Assembly: GCA_951812895.1 (NCBI GenBank)
Contig: OX638333.1
Coordinates: 4,480,619 to 4,544,618 of the forward strand
DNA length: 64,000 nucleotides
Source of the DNA: an uncultured Roseovarius sp.
Lineage (GTDB): Bacteria > Pseudomonadota > Alphaproteobacteria > Rhodobacterales > Rhodobacteraceae
Reading direction: 5' to 3'
Position numbers and translations under genes: made by a program. Under the pieces are notes generated by a model. It was not told the DNA's origin, did no database searches, and saw only the letters and a list, made by a program, of their open reading frames with translations. Positions within the stretch are counted from its first letter, which is position 1, and each line of letters begins with the position of its first letter. Of this stretch, positions 21,840 to 30,565 are shown in pieces.

Positions 21840-22543
21840 CAACGTCTCCCCCGCTTCCAGTCCTTCCAACGGGACAGCATGACCAGACTGACGCCTATCA
21901 GTGTAAGGGCCACGAAGGCCCACTGGATTGCCTCTGCATGCTGTATGAGGGGTTGAAGCTTGCTAGCGGCCCCTTGGGCATCAGCTCCCAGCTTTGCCAG
22001 CTCTCCAGCGGCGACAGAGCCCGTGGTGCCGATAGCGGCACCTGTGCCCCCTGTCATTGTCTTGGATTGGGACAAGCCGCGAGGAGCCTTGCGATTGAGC
22101 CACGGTCCGACCTTGAAGCCAGGGCAGGCTTTGGCGGCGACCTCGTTGTGACCAATCACTTTTTTGATGGAAGGGAATTTTCGACGCAATTCAGCAATTC
22201 GTTTGCGAAGCGCGACCGCTTGTTCATGTGTGAAATGATCCTCGAACTGGTCATTTTCCGAGGAAGCCGCCCCGCCAATCAGACAGAGGTGAATCGTCCG
22301 TTTGTTGTGGCCTCTTGCTCCCGCTGTGACATGTTCCCAAGGGTCCCCGTCGTTATCCAGATCGCGCCCGATAGCCTCATCGCCATTGCGGCCAATGATC
22401 CAAGCGTAGCCGTTCCCCAGCCAGCCACGATCCTCGACGTGCCAGCGTGTGATTTCGTCGCGCTGTTCCTCAACCGATGCATCAGCCATCCAGCCCGTAT
22501 GTGTGGCCGAACAATGCACCATGATCGTGTCAACGTGTCTCAT
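21839..22543 (-). CDS. Endolysin: N-acetylmuramoyl-L-alanine amidase with C-terminal membrane helix
   Basis: A 234-aa amidase that cleaves the bond between muramic acid and the peptide stem. The amidase_2/T7-lysozyme-like domain spans 1-150, with zinc ligands His10, His132 and Cys140 (IGHNEVAAKACPG). A Gly/Ala-rich linker leads to a membrane helix (AIQWAFVALTLIGVSLVMLS) and a basic tail. The membrane tail is unusual for a lambda-type endolysin and could tether the enzyme or act in export. Confidence 0.9.
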   Translation of the reverse strand: MRHVDTIMVHCSATHTGWMADASVEEQRDEITRWHVEDRGWLGNGYAWIIGRNGDEAIGRDLDNDGDPWEHVTAGARGHNKRTIHLCLIGGAASSENDQFEDHFTHEQAVALRKRIAELRRKFPSIKKVIGHNEVAAKACPGFKVGPWLNRKAPRGLSQSKTMTGGTGAAIGTTGSVAAGELAKLGADAQGAASKLQPLIQHAEAIQWAFVALTLIGVSLVMLSRWKDWKRGRR

Positions 22544-23061
22544 ATTCCGTCCTCCAGGATAAACGCTTCGGACAGGAAGCTCCCCGCGATCACGCGGTCC
22601 CCATCGAAGAAGCGATAGTCAGTTTTCAGGTTGTGAGCGCCAACCGGCAGGTTGGGTTGCTCTTGATGCCCGATCCACCACCAAAGAGGGTGATAAGTGC
22701 AGTATTTGGTTTCTGTGGAATATGGGATTTCCGTTGACCATTCCCGGTCGTCGTAATGGTTATGATCTTCGGTCAGGTTACGCATGGACGTTCGATACTG
22801 GCCCGGGCTATTCGTCAGAAGCACAACATCCGCCGCCACAAACAGATCATCGCCCGGAGCGATGCTGTCGGCCTCGACCCCGCTTTGAATGCAGGTATCG
22901 GAATCGCCCCCAATCTCACTGAGTGCAACCACTCGAATAGAGCGCACTTCGATGTACGAACTGATATCCGGTTTGGTTTGGATGCTAAAAATGATGTACC
23001 CAAGACCGATCAAAAGGACGCCCGGCATTATCTTCAGGCGAATTCGTTGCACTCTATCCAT
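22540..23061 (-). CDS. Membrane-anchored hypothetical protein
   Basis: A 173-aa protein with an N-terminal anchor (KIMPGVLLIGLGYIIFSIQT) and a periplasmic part with several Cys and Trp (YCTYHPLWWWIGHQEQ). Not recognised. It overlaps the endolysin start by 4 bp and follows the holin-like gene. Confidence 0.65.
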   Translation of the reverse strand: MDRVQRIRLKIMPGVLLIGLGYIIFSIQTKPDISSYIEVRSIRVVALSEIGGDSDTCIQSGVEADSIAPGDDLFVAADVVLLTNSPGQYRTSMRNLTEDHNHYDDREWSTEIPYSTETKYCTYHPLWWWIGHQEQPNLPVGAHNLKTDYRFFDGDRVIAGSFLSEAFILEDGI

Positions 23062-23444
23062 TACGAACGTCCTCGAATGATTAACAGGAAACTTCGCAGT
23101 CGGACCGGGTCGGTGATGATTTTGCCGATCAACTCACCGAAAGCTGCCCAAAACCCGGCAACGGGTATCAGGTAGATTTCTCTGGGCCACCCCGCCATAT
23201 CCAGAGTGGCTTCGGTCAAGAGCCAGGACCAAACCAACCCAACCGCGATCCCACGAAGCGTCAGTCTTGCGCCCTCGCGGCCCTCAACTGGTCGACGTAT
23301 GAAAACAGCACCGGCTGCGGCGGCTACCCAGAACACACCCGGATATCCGGTCCAATGTTCCACCATCAGGCCAAACGACCCGAAGCCGCTGACTTTTGCC
23401 GCAAAGGTCGCAGCATCGATTGCCGCTTGTGATTTGATTGTCAT
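23061..23444 (-). CDS. Putative holin
   Basis: A 127-aa protein with about three hydrophobic segments (FGSFGLMVEHW..GVFWVAAAAGAVF, LRGIAVGLVWSWLL, EIYLIPVAGFWAAFG) and a basic C-terminus. The size, topology and position before the endolysin fit a holin that permits endolysin access to the wall. No named holin family is certain. Confidence 0.65.
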   Translation of the reverse strand: MTIKSQAAIDAATFAAKVSGFGSFGLMVEHWTGYPGVFWVAAAAGAVFIRRPVEGREGARLTLRGIAVGLVWSWLLTEATLDMAGWPREIYLIPVAGFWAAFGELIGKIITDPVRLRSFLLIIRGRS

Positions 23445-23450
23445 GTCTAC

Positions 23451-23540
23451 TCACTCAGTTGATCGTTTCAGATCACCGGGGATTTTTGTTATTCGCCGCC
23501 CGGTACGGGTTTGCTCACCCCTTTGAAGGGCTATCGCCAT
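23451..23540 (-). CDS. Possible tiny ORF, 29 aa
   Basis: MAIALQRGEQTRTGRRITKI then PGDLKRSTE, a basic peptide. The ATG lies within the last bases of the DUF1353 gene and the stop is six bases before the holin start. It may be only a coupling peptide. Confidence 0.35.
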   Translation of the reverse strand: MAIALQRGEQTRTGRRITKIPGDLKRSTE

Positions 23541-23881
23541 TTCCAGATGATCACTGCGGCCACCATCAAAAAGCGGCGCCAGCTTGGAACACCCCCAGCC
23601 ACCAATGCATCCGCGAAGGGGCCGGCAGCCGCGGTGCGCGACCATCCTTGGGTCAATGCGTAGTCATGCAGGCAGGCGGCCTTCAGATATCGCGGATCAT
23701 GTGGGTTAAAGAGCCACCCAAAGCCCCGAACAGACACGTCGAAACCGAACCCCTCTGGCACGGTCAGAAACGCGCCGGACCCGATCACGCCAATCTCCCA
23801 AGTCACGTCTTTGGTAGTGCGATAAAATCGTGTGTTTGAGACTGGTGCGTACCAGTCTTGCAGGTCAGTAAAAGCTGACAT
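23531..23881 (-). CDS. DUF1353 family protein
   Basis: A 116-aa protein with the DUF1353 pattern: FLTVPEGFGFDVSVRGFGWLFN, YLKAACLHDYALTQG and a C-terminal AADALVAGG-like helix (FADALVAGGVPSWRRFLMVA). The conserved LHDY resembles a metal or catalytic site, but the function is not known. The family is common in tail-lysis junctions of phages. Confidence 0.8.
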   Translation of the reverse strand: MSAFTDLQDWYAPVSNTRFYRTTKDVTWEIGVIGSGAFLTVPEGFGFDVSVRGFGWLFNPHDPRYLKAACLHDYALTQGWSRTAAAGPFADALVAGGVPSWRRFLMVAAVIIWKWR

Positions 23882-23884
23882 CGA

Positions 23885-24883
23885 TCACAGAACGACGACG
23901 ATACATTTACCCGATCCACCGGCGGCACCAAACCCTCCACCACCGCTGGGGGTAGACCCCGCGGATGATGAAGCACCACCATTCCCCGCATGAAGCGAAG
24001 CGCCACCGGAAGTGTACCCACCACCGCCACCGCCATAGATCGCAGCGCCACCGTTAAAGTGCCTAACGCGATGATCCCTCGTATCCATACCAGCAGCGCC
24101 ACCAAAGATGCTGGACGCATCCGCACCAGGGCTGGAACCACCCCCAATGCTGCCCCCGGCTTCTCTCGCTCCGGCCGCGAGTTCTCCGCCCCCACCGCCA
24201 AAGATATTGAGGAACCCCGGTCCACCGCCATAGGCCGTGACCAAAGATCCGAATGTCGTGTTGCCACCCGCAACACCAGCAGCACCCCCCGCACCGATTG
24301 TTACGGAGTACGAACTCGACAGATCGCCTGCCCGTGCCAGATATTCGCTGAATGCGCCGCCACCGCCGCCGGATGCAGTACCACCACCGCCGCCGCCACC
24401 CCAACACTGGATGAGAACGGCTCTGTCGGCGTTTAGACCGACCGGTTTGTTCCAGGTTCCGCTTTCGGTAAACACCTGATGATCGAAGACTGTCGAGTTG
24501 CTGTTGCCTCCGCCTGATAAGACGTAGAATTTGTTCGAGTGGTAGAGAAGTAAATCGTAGCCGTCCTGAACCAGGTCCCCGGATGCAAGCGCCGATCCAT
24601 CGTTCTTTACGATGGATTTAGCCCCTACGCTGTCGATATTGAGCGTTTCAGATGAGCCCGTGTTCGCGTTCGGCCATTTGATCGTGAAGTGCATCCCGTC
24701 AACGAGATTGTCAGCATCGAAATCCGGGTCTACATCCGCGGTGTAAGTATCGGTTCCGGCCGCACTGGTCAGATGCAGCGTTGAGGCGTCAAAGAGGATC
24801 TTCAACAGATCATCGTACTGGCCCATGAAATCATCGCCTGCGACGGATGTGGAAGTCTCGTTGTATCGGGTACGTGTTGCCAT
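23885..24883 (-). CDS. Glycine-rich tail fibre / adhesin
   Basis: A 332-aa protein. Residues 1-130 form an N-terminal attachment part (ATRTRYNETSTSVAGDDFMG), then a TFTESGTW-like strand (FTESGTWNKP) leads to a 180-residue C-terminal domain made largely of Gly runs (CWGGGGGGGTASGGGGGAFS). Poly-glycine sandwich domains of this kind form receptor-binding tips in tail fibres. Directly downstream of the J-like gene and coupled to it (TGATG), it probably decides host range. Confidence 0.8.
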   Translation of the reverse strand: MATRTRYNETSTSVAGDDFMGQYDDLLKILFDASTLHLTSAAGTDTYTADVDPDFDADNLVDGMHFTIKWPNANTGSSETLNIDSVGAKSIVKNDGSALASGDLVQDGYDLLLYHSNKFYVLSGGGNSNSTVFDHQVFTESGTWNKPVGLNADRAVLIQCWGGGGGGGTASGGGGGAFSEYLARAGDLSSSYSVTIGAGGAAGVAGGNTTFGSLVTAYGGGPGFLNIFGGGGGELAAGAREAGGSIGGGSSPGADASSIFGGAAGMDTRDHRVRHFNGGAAIYGGGGGGYTSGGASLHAGNGGASSSAGSTPSGGGGFGAAGGSGKCIVVVL

Positions 24884-27558
24884 CAGGTCCAAAGCTCCGG
24901 TGCTTCATCGACACAAGTCAGGGTGAACTGCAGATCGGAACGCGACTGCATCCCCACCACGATCATGCGTCGGGTTTCTTCATTCAAAGGGCCAACCGCT
25001 GCGAGAATTCCTTCGTCGAGCCCGGTTGCAGAAACGGGTGCGGCAAACTCAAGCCAATCGGTCTCGCCGGTCGTTCCGGTCAAAGTGTGCGTGGTGCGGG
25101 TGTTGTTCGTGCGGTTCAAAATAACGCCGGTCTTGGCTCCGATGAGAGCCACGTCAGTTTCGGTTTCCAGATTGGTCACATCTTCGAAGTAGTCCTCGAA
25201 ATACACCTTCACCTTGTCGTCCAGACGGATGCGCGTCACGTCTCCGTCGTTGTCTGTTTCAAAGTCCACAATTCGGCCCTGGCCCATACGGCCTGTCATC
25301 ATGTCATGCGTGAGCCCGATCAATGAACCCCTGCGGCAGACAATTGCTGAAGATGGGGCTTCAAAAGACCAGAACGCACCACGCAACTTGGCGCTTTCAA
25401 GATCGTAAGCCACACGCTCTTCTACTTCGGCCACAGTGACCAGAGGGTCGAATGTGACCTGCTCCACCCGTGCCGATCCCTCGTTTTTTGGGTCCGGCCA
25501 GACGGTGATTTGTCTGCGTTCGTAACTTCGGTCTCGGTCCTCGAATGTGGCTCGCATCCCGTGTGGCAGCATTGGGAAGGCCTTTTCCCATCGCACATCC
25601 GCGGCGTTTCTTGGCGTAAACAACTGCACAGGTGTTTCGGCGGACCGGTCATAGTCCCGAATTACGCCCCAGATTTCACTTTCATAGGGTCGGGCATACC
25701 CCGCGGATGCAATGACGCGCGTCACGTCTTTGACAGACTCACCCTCGAAAATCGCGTTGGCCTCATAGCCCGCCGATGCACAAGCGGTGCGCCATGACAC
25801 CAAACCGTCATCATCGACAATGGCTTCGGGCACAGGGTCGGCGTTCAACATACCCGCAATCACATCGCGGTAATGTGGGGCCGGATTCGACGAAGTCACC
25901 CAATCGACCCAACCCGATCCGTCCCAATCCTGTGTGTAGCCGGACGCAACAACGCTTAAGTTCTCAACCGACTTGTTGCGAGCCCGGATCGCAATGAGGG
26001 CCAAACCGTCCCGGGCAACCGGTGCTTCGTTACGAATGCTGACACCGCGGGCTAAGATCACGTTGTTGGCGATCCCGTCCTGATCTTCCTGTATCTCAGG
26101 TCCCACACCAGTCTGATACCAGAATGGATCCTTAACAGCGCCACCGATGGTGTAATTCGTGTCTGAATATTGTGCTGATCGGATTGCGTATCCGCGCTTA
26201 ATCTCTATCTCATAGCGACCCTTTGGGAATGTAGCCGTGTCGAGGTAAATCTTGGCCTCGTAGCGATCCATGCGAACGTTCTGGATTTTGGTCGATCCGA
26301 GATTGTCCTTGTCCATCCAGTCATCGGAACCGCTGCCCTTGTCGAAGTCACCATGTGAGGTGTATGCGACAGACGAGGGTGCCGCCGTCTGTTCCTTGGT
26401 GGCGATACGCGCCTCGACCCACCCCTTCGCCTCTGACGCCGCTTCTGTTACCGACGGGCTGTCCTGCCAGATAAGCTGGATCGTCGCACGCTGTTCCGAG
26501 ATATCGGCAGCTTCGTAGTGCAGTTCCGGCAAGTTGGTCCAAGTGGTTTCACCTGCAGGGCGAATGCGGAGCCGAAACGGGATACGAATCAACTCTGTAT
26601 CGGATGCCTTGCGGTGCAAGCCTTGCGGCATAACGATCTGCAACCATGCTTCGTCGGGGGATTCCCTGGTGGCGTATTGCAGAGGTTGGGGAAGCGCGTC
26701 GTCGAAGCTGCCCGTCGCACTCTCAAGAACCGTACCGTCGTCGCCGCTGACCGTTTGCCCGACCAAATCGGAGCGCAGGAGTTCCGTGCGTGTCTGACGG
26801 GTAACCAATGTAAGTTTTGGGTCACCGGCCCAACCTTCGCGCGTCTCAAATTCAACACCGGACATATCGCCGATGGCCGCATCTTTGATCTCAATGTCCA
26901 CCAGTTGGTGCGGGCCTGCCAGACCGACCACGACTTCAACCACCTCGTCGAAGCCGGAGAAATAAGTGAATGGCTCGGCCAGAAACGGCGGGTAGACTTT
27001 ACGAGTTCCCACAACGCGCGGGATCGAACCGTTTTGGCTCAGAACGTTCCCCTGGGCCGCTGCGGAACCGCGTTGTTCGGGCTTCGGGCCTTCTGGCGCC
27101 GGATCGAGTGTTGGGGTGCCAACAAGTCCACTGATCAGCGTTGCACCGGAAAAACCAACAACGCCGGCCAAGGCATTTGCGAGAACAACGTTTCCCGCCG
27201 TAAGGCCACCCAGAATAGTACCGGAAGCGATACCACCTGTGACGGCCGTAAGTGCAATCGCCGCCACAATGGCGAGCGGGTTCTTTTCGCCGCCACCACC
27301 CATAGGGGGCGCGTGGAACGTCACCTCAACCCTTGTGCCGTTGGCTAACTTGGCTTTCGGTGTCACGAGATGCCAGGCACCGCGCGGAACGACCTCGTTT
27401 TGTACGCATATCACATCATGCTCATGCCGGGGCCAGCCCTTGGGCAGGCTTTTGACCAGGGCCACCATTTCGGCCAATGTGGTGCGTTCCGATAGATAAT
27501 AGGTATGCGGCGCGAGCGACAACATCGGCTCGCGGTGGACCGCCATGATCTTAGACAT
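24883..27558 (-). CDS. Tail tip / host-specificity protein J-like
   Basis: An 891-aa central tail-fibre protein. An N-terminal ubiquitin-like part precedes a hydrophobic Gly/Ala-rich segment (about 100-150), then the J hub region (GSIPRVVGTRKVYPPFLAEP) and several beta-rich domains including one with VRWEKAFPMLPHGMRATFED. It follows NlpC/P60 and DUF1833 genes in the lambda-like order, and is shorter than lambda J. Confidence 0.85.
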   Translation of the reverse strand: MSKIMAVHREPMLSLAPHTYYLSERTTLAEMVALVKSLPKGWPRHEHDVICVQNEVVPRGAWHLVTPKAKLANGTRVEVTFHAPPMGGGGEKNPLAIVAAIALTAVTGGIASGTILGGLTAGNVVLANALAGVVGFSGATLISGLVGTPTLDPAPEGPKPEQRGSAAAQGNVLSQNGSIPRVVGTRKVYPPFLAEPFTYFSGFDEVVEVVVGLAGPHQLVDIEIKDAAIGDMSGVEFETREGWAGDPKLTLVTRQTRTELLRSDLVGQTVSGDDGTVLESATGSFDDALPQPLQYATRESPDEAWLQIVMPQGLHRKASDTELIRIPFRLRIRPAGETTWTNLPELHYEAADISEQRATIQLIWQDSPSVTEAASEAKGWVEARIATKEQTAAPSSVAYTSHGDFDKGSGSDDWMDKDNLGSTKIQNVRMDRYEAKIYLDTATFPKGRYEIEIKRGYAIRSAQYSDTNYTIGGAVKDPFWYQTGVGPEIQEDQDGIANNVILARGVSIRNEAPVARDGLALIAIRARNKSVENLSVVASGYTQDWDGSGWVDWVTSSNPAPHYRDVIAGMLNADPVPEAIVDDDGLVSWRTACASAGYEANAIFEGESVKDVTRVIASAGYARPYESEIWGVIRDYDRSAETPVQLFTPRNAADVRWEKAFPMLPHGMRATFEDRDRSYERRQITVWPDPKNEGSARVEQVTFDPLVTVAEVEERVAYDLESAKLRGAFWSFEAPSSAIVCRRGSLIGLTHDMMTGRMGQGRIVDFETDNDGDVTRIRLDDKVKVYFEDYFEDVTNLETETDVALIGAKTGVILNRTNNTRTTHTLTGTTGETDWLEFAAPVSATGLDEGILAAVGPLNEETRRMIVVGMQSRSDLQFTLTCVDEAPELWT

Positions 27559-27559
27559 T

Positions 27560-28009
27560 TTAGGTCAGATATCTCCGATAACCGCAAATGCGGTGTGCGA
27601 TTGAGTAATGCGTTGCGGGCACAAGACAGGACGCGGTCGCTGTTTCCGTGTGCAACACCTTGCCGCCGCCGGCGAAGATCCCGACATGTGACGCAACCCG
27701 CCCCATTGTGCTGAGCATCAAAACCGCATCGAACGGTTGAGGTTCTGATACGCCCACCCAGGGATCAGCATTTTCGCCGCGCTTGATCGCCCGAACGATC
27801 CGCATGGTCTGCGTGGCGCTCACCTCCCCGTAAGCGGGTAGTTCGACCCCAAGTTCCCGAGCGTAGATCAGCCGAAGCAACCCCCAGCAATCAACACCCG
27901 ACATGTCCCGACCGCCGTCAACGAAAGGCAGGCCGACATAGGCAGCGATGTGGGGGCTTACCACCAAAGACCCGGGCAAATGTCTTCGGTCGCGCGAATG
28001 TAGGGCCAC
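27560..28009 (-). CDS. NlpC/P60 tail-tip peptidase
   Basis: A cysteine peptidase that cuts peptidoglycan cross-links during DNA entry. The triad is Cys41 (SGVDCWGLLRLIY), His108 (VASHVGIF) and His120 (KVLH). The 149-residue reading overlaps the DUF1833 gene by 52 bp; a GTG at 27964 (start VVSPHIAAYVG) would overlap only its last bases and may be the true start. Confidence 0.85.
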   Translation of the reverse strand: MALHSRDRRHLPGSLVVSPHIAAYVGLPFVDGGRDMSGVDCWGLLRLIYARELGVELPAYGEVSATQTMRIVRAIKRGENADPWVGVSEPQPFDAVLMLSTMGRVASHVGIFAGGGKVLHTETATASCLVPATHYSIAHRICGYRRYLT

Positions 28010-28470
28010 GGTTCGGTCGCGTAGTCGCGAAGGGCTGCACGGGCTTTCACCTGCAGCACATCAACCGAAACACTGCGAAGCGAGAATTCCTGCAGCGCAT
28101 AAATCGGTGATGGCGTGACGCTTTCGACGCGAGGACCTACGGAGATGTCAAAATCCGCCGTGCTGATCAGGTAAAGCGCGATCTTCGCCGGGGTTATCGC
28201 CTTTTCAAGCGCCCGGCCGATTTCCCGGTCAATGTTCTGCACGGTGATTTCTGTAAATGTGGCGTTCTCGTCATCCGTTGCGGGTTTGGCGTCAAATACG
28301 ATCCCCTTCCATGTCTCGCCGCCCCAGATGTAATCCACATTGTCGGCAACCACGCGAATTGGTGTGGACAGGTTGTCGTGTTCGACCTTCAGAAAGGCTA
28401 CCAGAGCATGCGGCGAGTGCGCCGCGTCCAGATCGGCCCGTTGCGTTGTGGTGACAGTGCGTTCGCTCAC
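27958..28470 (-). CDS. DUF1833 tail assembly protein (lambda L position)
   Basis: A 170-aa protein that matches DUF1833: LVAFLKVEHDNLSTPIRVVAD, YIWGGETWKGIVFDAKPATDD and the ending ICPGLWW. It takes the place of lambda gpL in the tail-tip complex. Its ATG overlaps the upstream gene by 4 bp. Confidence 0.85.
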   Translation of the reverse strand: MSERTVTTTQRADLDAAHSPHALVAFLKVEHDNLSTPIRVVADNVDYIWGGETWKGIVFDAKPATDDENATFTEITVQNIDREIGRALEKAITPAKIALYLISTADFDISVGPRVESVTPSPIYALQEFSLRSVSVDVLQVKARAALRDYATEPWPYIRATEDICPGLWW

Positions 28471-28877
28471 CCCATGACCCCAAAGCGATCTGGTGGTGCT
28501 AGTTGAACCGTCCCGCCGTTTCCATCGTCAACGTCACGTGGCGTGCGATCATAGACAGCATCGTAAAGCGTGACGGCATCGCTATCGTCAAAAAGTGCCG
28601 TGTACACAGCATTCGCGGAAGTGGCGGGATCACCAGCGAACGTAACTTCAGCCAGAATGGTAACCCCCGGTGCGGCAGCACGGTATAGTGCTGCGTCTTC
28701 GACCGTGATGCGAATATAAGTTAGAGCCGCGATACCGTTCATGACCATTGGCGTGCCATCAAAACCGGCCAACCCCGTTCCTTGATCGTTTACCCGACCG
28801 GGATCATTTTGAGCAAAGAACCCCACCAGCGCCGGAACATCTGAAATGTGTATGATCGCATCAATGTAATCGGTCAT
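28467..28877 (-). CDS. Tail protein of unknown family
   Basis: A 136-aa acidic protein (MTDYIDAIIHISDVPALVGF onward), with GGAGG before the ATG. It is not recognised. Its place between tail fibre-like and tip genes suggests a tail role. Confidence 0.65.
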   Translation of the reverse strand: MTDYIDAIIHISDVPALVGFFAQNDPGRVNDQGTGLAGFDGTPMVMNGIAALTYIRITVEDAALYRAAAPGVTILAEVTFAGDPATSANAVYTALFDDSDAVTLYDAVYDRTPRDVDDGNGGTVQLAPPDRFGVMG

Positions 28878-28886
28878 GGTCGCCTC

Positions 28887-30104
28887 CTATGTGCCGGACA
28901 GGGCTTCAAGGTCGGTGTTCGACAGGCGTGTGGGGTAAAAGACAATGTTTTTGATCCACATGCCGGCGTTCCCACCTGCCGAGTTTGGAACCGTCGCTCC
29001 AATGCGACCTGCGGAGATGGTGGGGGGTACGGCGCCGGAAGTATCCGTGGCCACAATATTGCCGTCGCTGGTGATCGCGTAATCGTTGGCTTTATAGGCC
29101 ATTGCAGTTTTTTTGAACTGTCCCGTATCCGAAACCCCTGTAGATATTCGCGCCTGCGCCACGCCGCCAACCGCTGAAAACAGAAAGAGGTTTTCGCCGC
29201 TTCCATTGTACAACAGCATGCGATTGCTGCCGTCGGCGCCAATGGCGAGAGCGCCGCGGGCTCCGGAGGCCTGGCCGCTATCTCCGGCGAATTTCACTTC
29301 TGTTGCGATAGCCCCTTCTGTTGCCGGAATTGCAGCAAGGGCCGTGGCCGAAAGCACAGCTCGATCTGCGGCACGCGTCACCGCGGACGTTGTGGTAACG
29401 ATTGGCGACGATACAAACGCTGCTTTCTCGTGCTGGGCATGGTGAACCACAACGGTCTCGCCGTTTTGTGACGTGCCGCTCGGATATATGTAAACACTGC
29501 GACGATTGCCGGAATTCACCGGTGTACCGGTTACCGTGAGGCGTACCAACTGACCCCCATTTGGCCCAGTGCCCCAATCTTCTACCGTAACACTGGTGCT
29601 AGTGCCTTGTTGAGAGAAGGAGACAACAGCTCCCAAGCCGGACCAGGTCAATTCACCGAACACAACCCAACCGGAAGGAGCACCCAGATCGTAGAACCCG
29701 ATACCGCTCTTTACCGCGTCGACATTTTCCAGAATTACGGAATATGTTTCCGCCGAGGCGGTTAGCGTGCCTGCAGATTCAATGCGGCTGCGCGCTACTG
29801 ATAGGTTCTTATTTTCCAGAGAATATGCGGTTTCACCAGAAAAGATTGATGTTGCTGTGGTGATTGTGAAATCCCTGTCACCGCTCCAATCCGAACTGGC
29901 TGAAAAGTCGTTTGAATCTGTAAGCTCATTGGTGCGCGCTTCCTCGACAAGGATACCCCGGGCCGTGCCTGTGTCGGGATCATGGTCGAACCGCACCGCG
30001 TCAACCGCAGCCGATTGAACGACCCCGCTCGCATCGAAGTAATAGCCTGTCGAGGCACGGGTAAATGTAACCAAATTTGCAAAGCTGTCTTTTTGCAGCG
30101 TCAT
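28887..30104 (-). CDS. Lectin-like tail/head-fibre protein
   Basis: A 405-aa protein. The N-terminus (VTFTRASTGYYFDASGVVQS, then GILVEEARTNEL) is a signature seen in phage spike or fibre proteins; a beta-rich middle and a concanavalin-like C-terminal domain follow (ATEVKFAGDSGQASGARGAL to IKNIVFYPTRLSN). It probably binds surface carbohydrate. It overlaps the neighbouring tail gene by 4 bp. Confidence 0.75.
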   Translation of the reverse strand: MTLQKDSFANLVTFTRASTGYYFDASGVVQSAAVDAVRFDHDPDTGTARGILVEEARTNELTDSNDFSASSDWSGDRDFTITTATSIFSGETAYSLENKNLSVARSRIESAGTLTASAETYSVILENVDAVKSGIGFYDLGAPSGWVVFGELTWSGLGAVVSFSQQGTSTSVTVEDWGTGPNGGQLVRLTVTGTPVNSGNRRSVYIYPSGTSQNGETVVVHHAQHEKAAFVSSPIVTTTSAVTRAADRAVLSATALAAIPATEGAIATEVKFAGDSGQASGARGALAIGADGSNRMLLYNGSGENLFLFSAVGGVAQARISTGVSDTGQFKKTAMAYKANDYAITSDGNIVATDTSGAVPPTISAGRIGATVPNSAGGNAGMWIKNIVFYPTRLSNTDLEALSGT

Positions 30105-30565
30105 TTATCTACTCCGAAGTTTTGATTGGCAAAGTCGAGTACAAGATCGGGGACGGCGGCCGAGGTGCCCGGAACATAGGAAGCGAACCATGGATCGATT
30201 GCGGATCGCATGACCTGCATGGAAAGCTGAACGAAATCACCGCCCGACGCCGCCGTCATCTGGTAGGGCGGGTTGTTCTTAACGATCCGAAACCATGCGG
30301 GATCATCTGTAAGAGGATCGCGCCAGATGAACCGGTTTGAGCCGTTTGCCAAATCATCCCTGAAAAACGCCTTGAACACCGCAAAATCCGTGACGGACAG
30401 GTCTTCAAACGCGACCTCGAAAAGCTCAGGGTTGGCCGTAGTACGGGGCCGTTCGACAGGTTCCCCGATTTCCGGCTGAAACGACCCGCGATTGTCCATT
30501 GGACCACCGCTGTAGCGAACCGATGGGCGCAACTGGATACTTGAAGGCCAGTAGAGTGTTGTCAT
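30101..30565 (-). CDS. Minor tail protein (distal tail region)
   Basis: A 154-aa protein. The pattern FIWRDPLTDDPAWFRIVKNN, PPYQMTAASGGDF and VMRSAIDPWFASYVPG occurs in phage minor tail proteins between tape measure and tip genes, the place of lambda M. Specific function is not known. Confidence 0.7.
   Translation of the reverse strand: MTTLYWPSSIQLRPSVRYSGGPMDNRGSFQPEIGEPVERPRTTANPELFEVAFEDLSVTDFAVFKAFFRDDLANGSNRFIWRDPLTDDPAWFRIVKNNPPYQMTAASGGDFVQLSMQVMRSAIDPWFASYVPGTSAAVPDLVLDFANQNFGVDK

Noticed and set aside
26518-27348. Plus-strand frame of 276 codons opposite the J-like gene
   Set aside because: It is antisense to a conserved tail gene and rich in Arg and Cys, as random frames are in this GC range.
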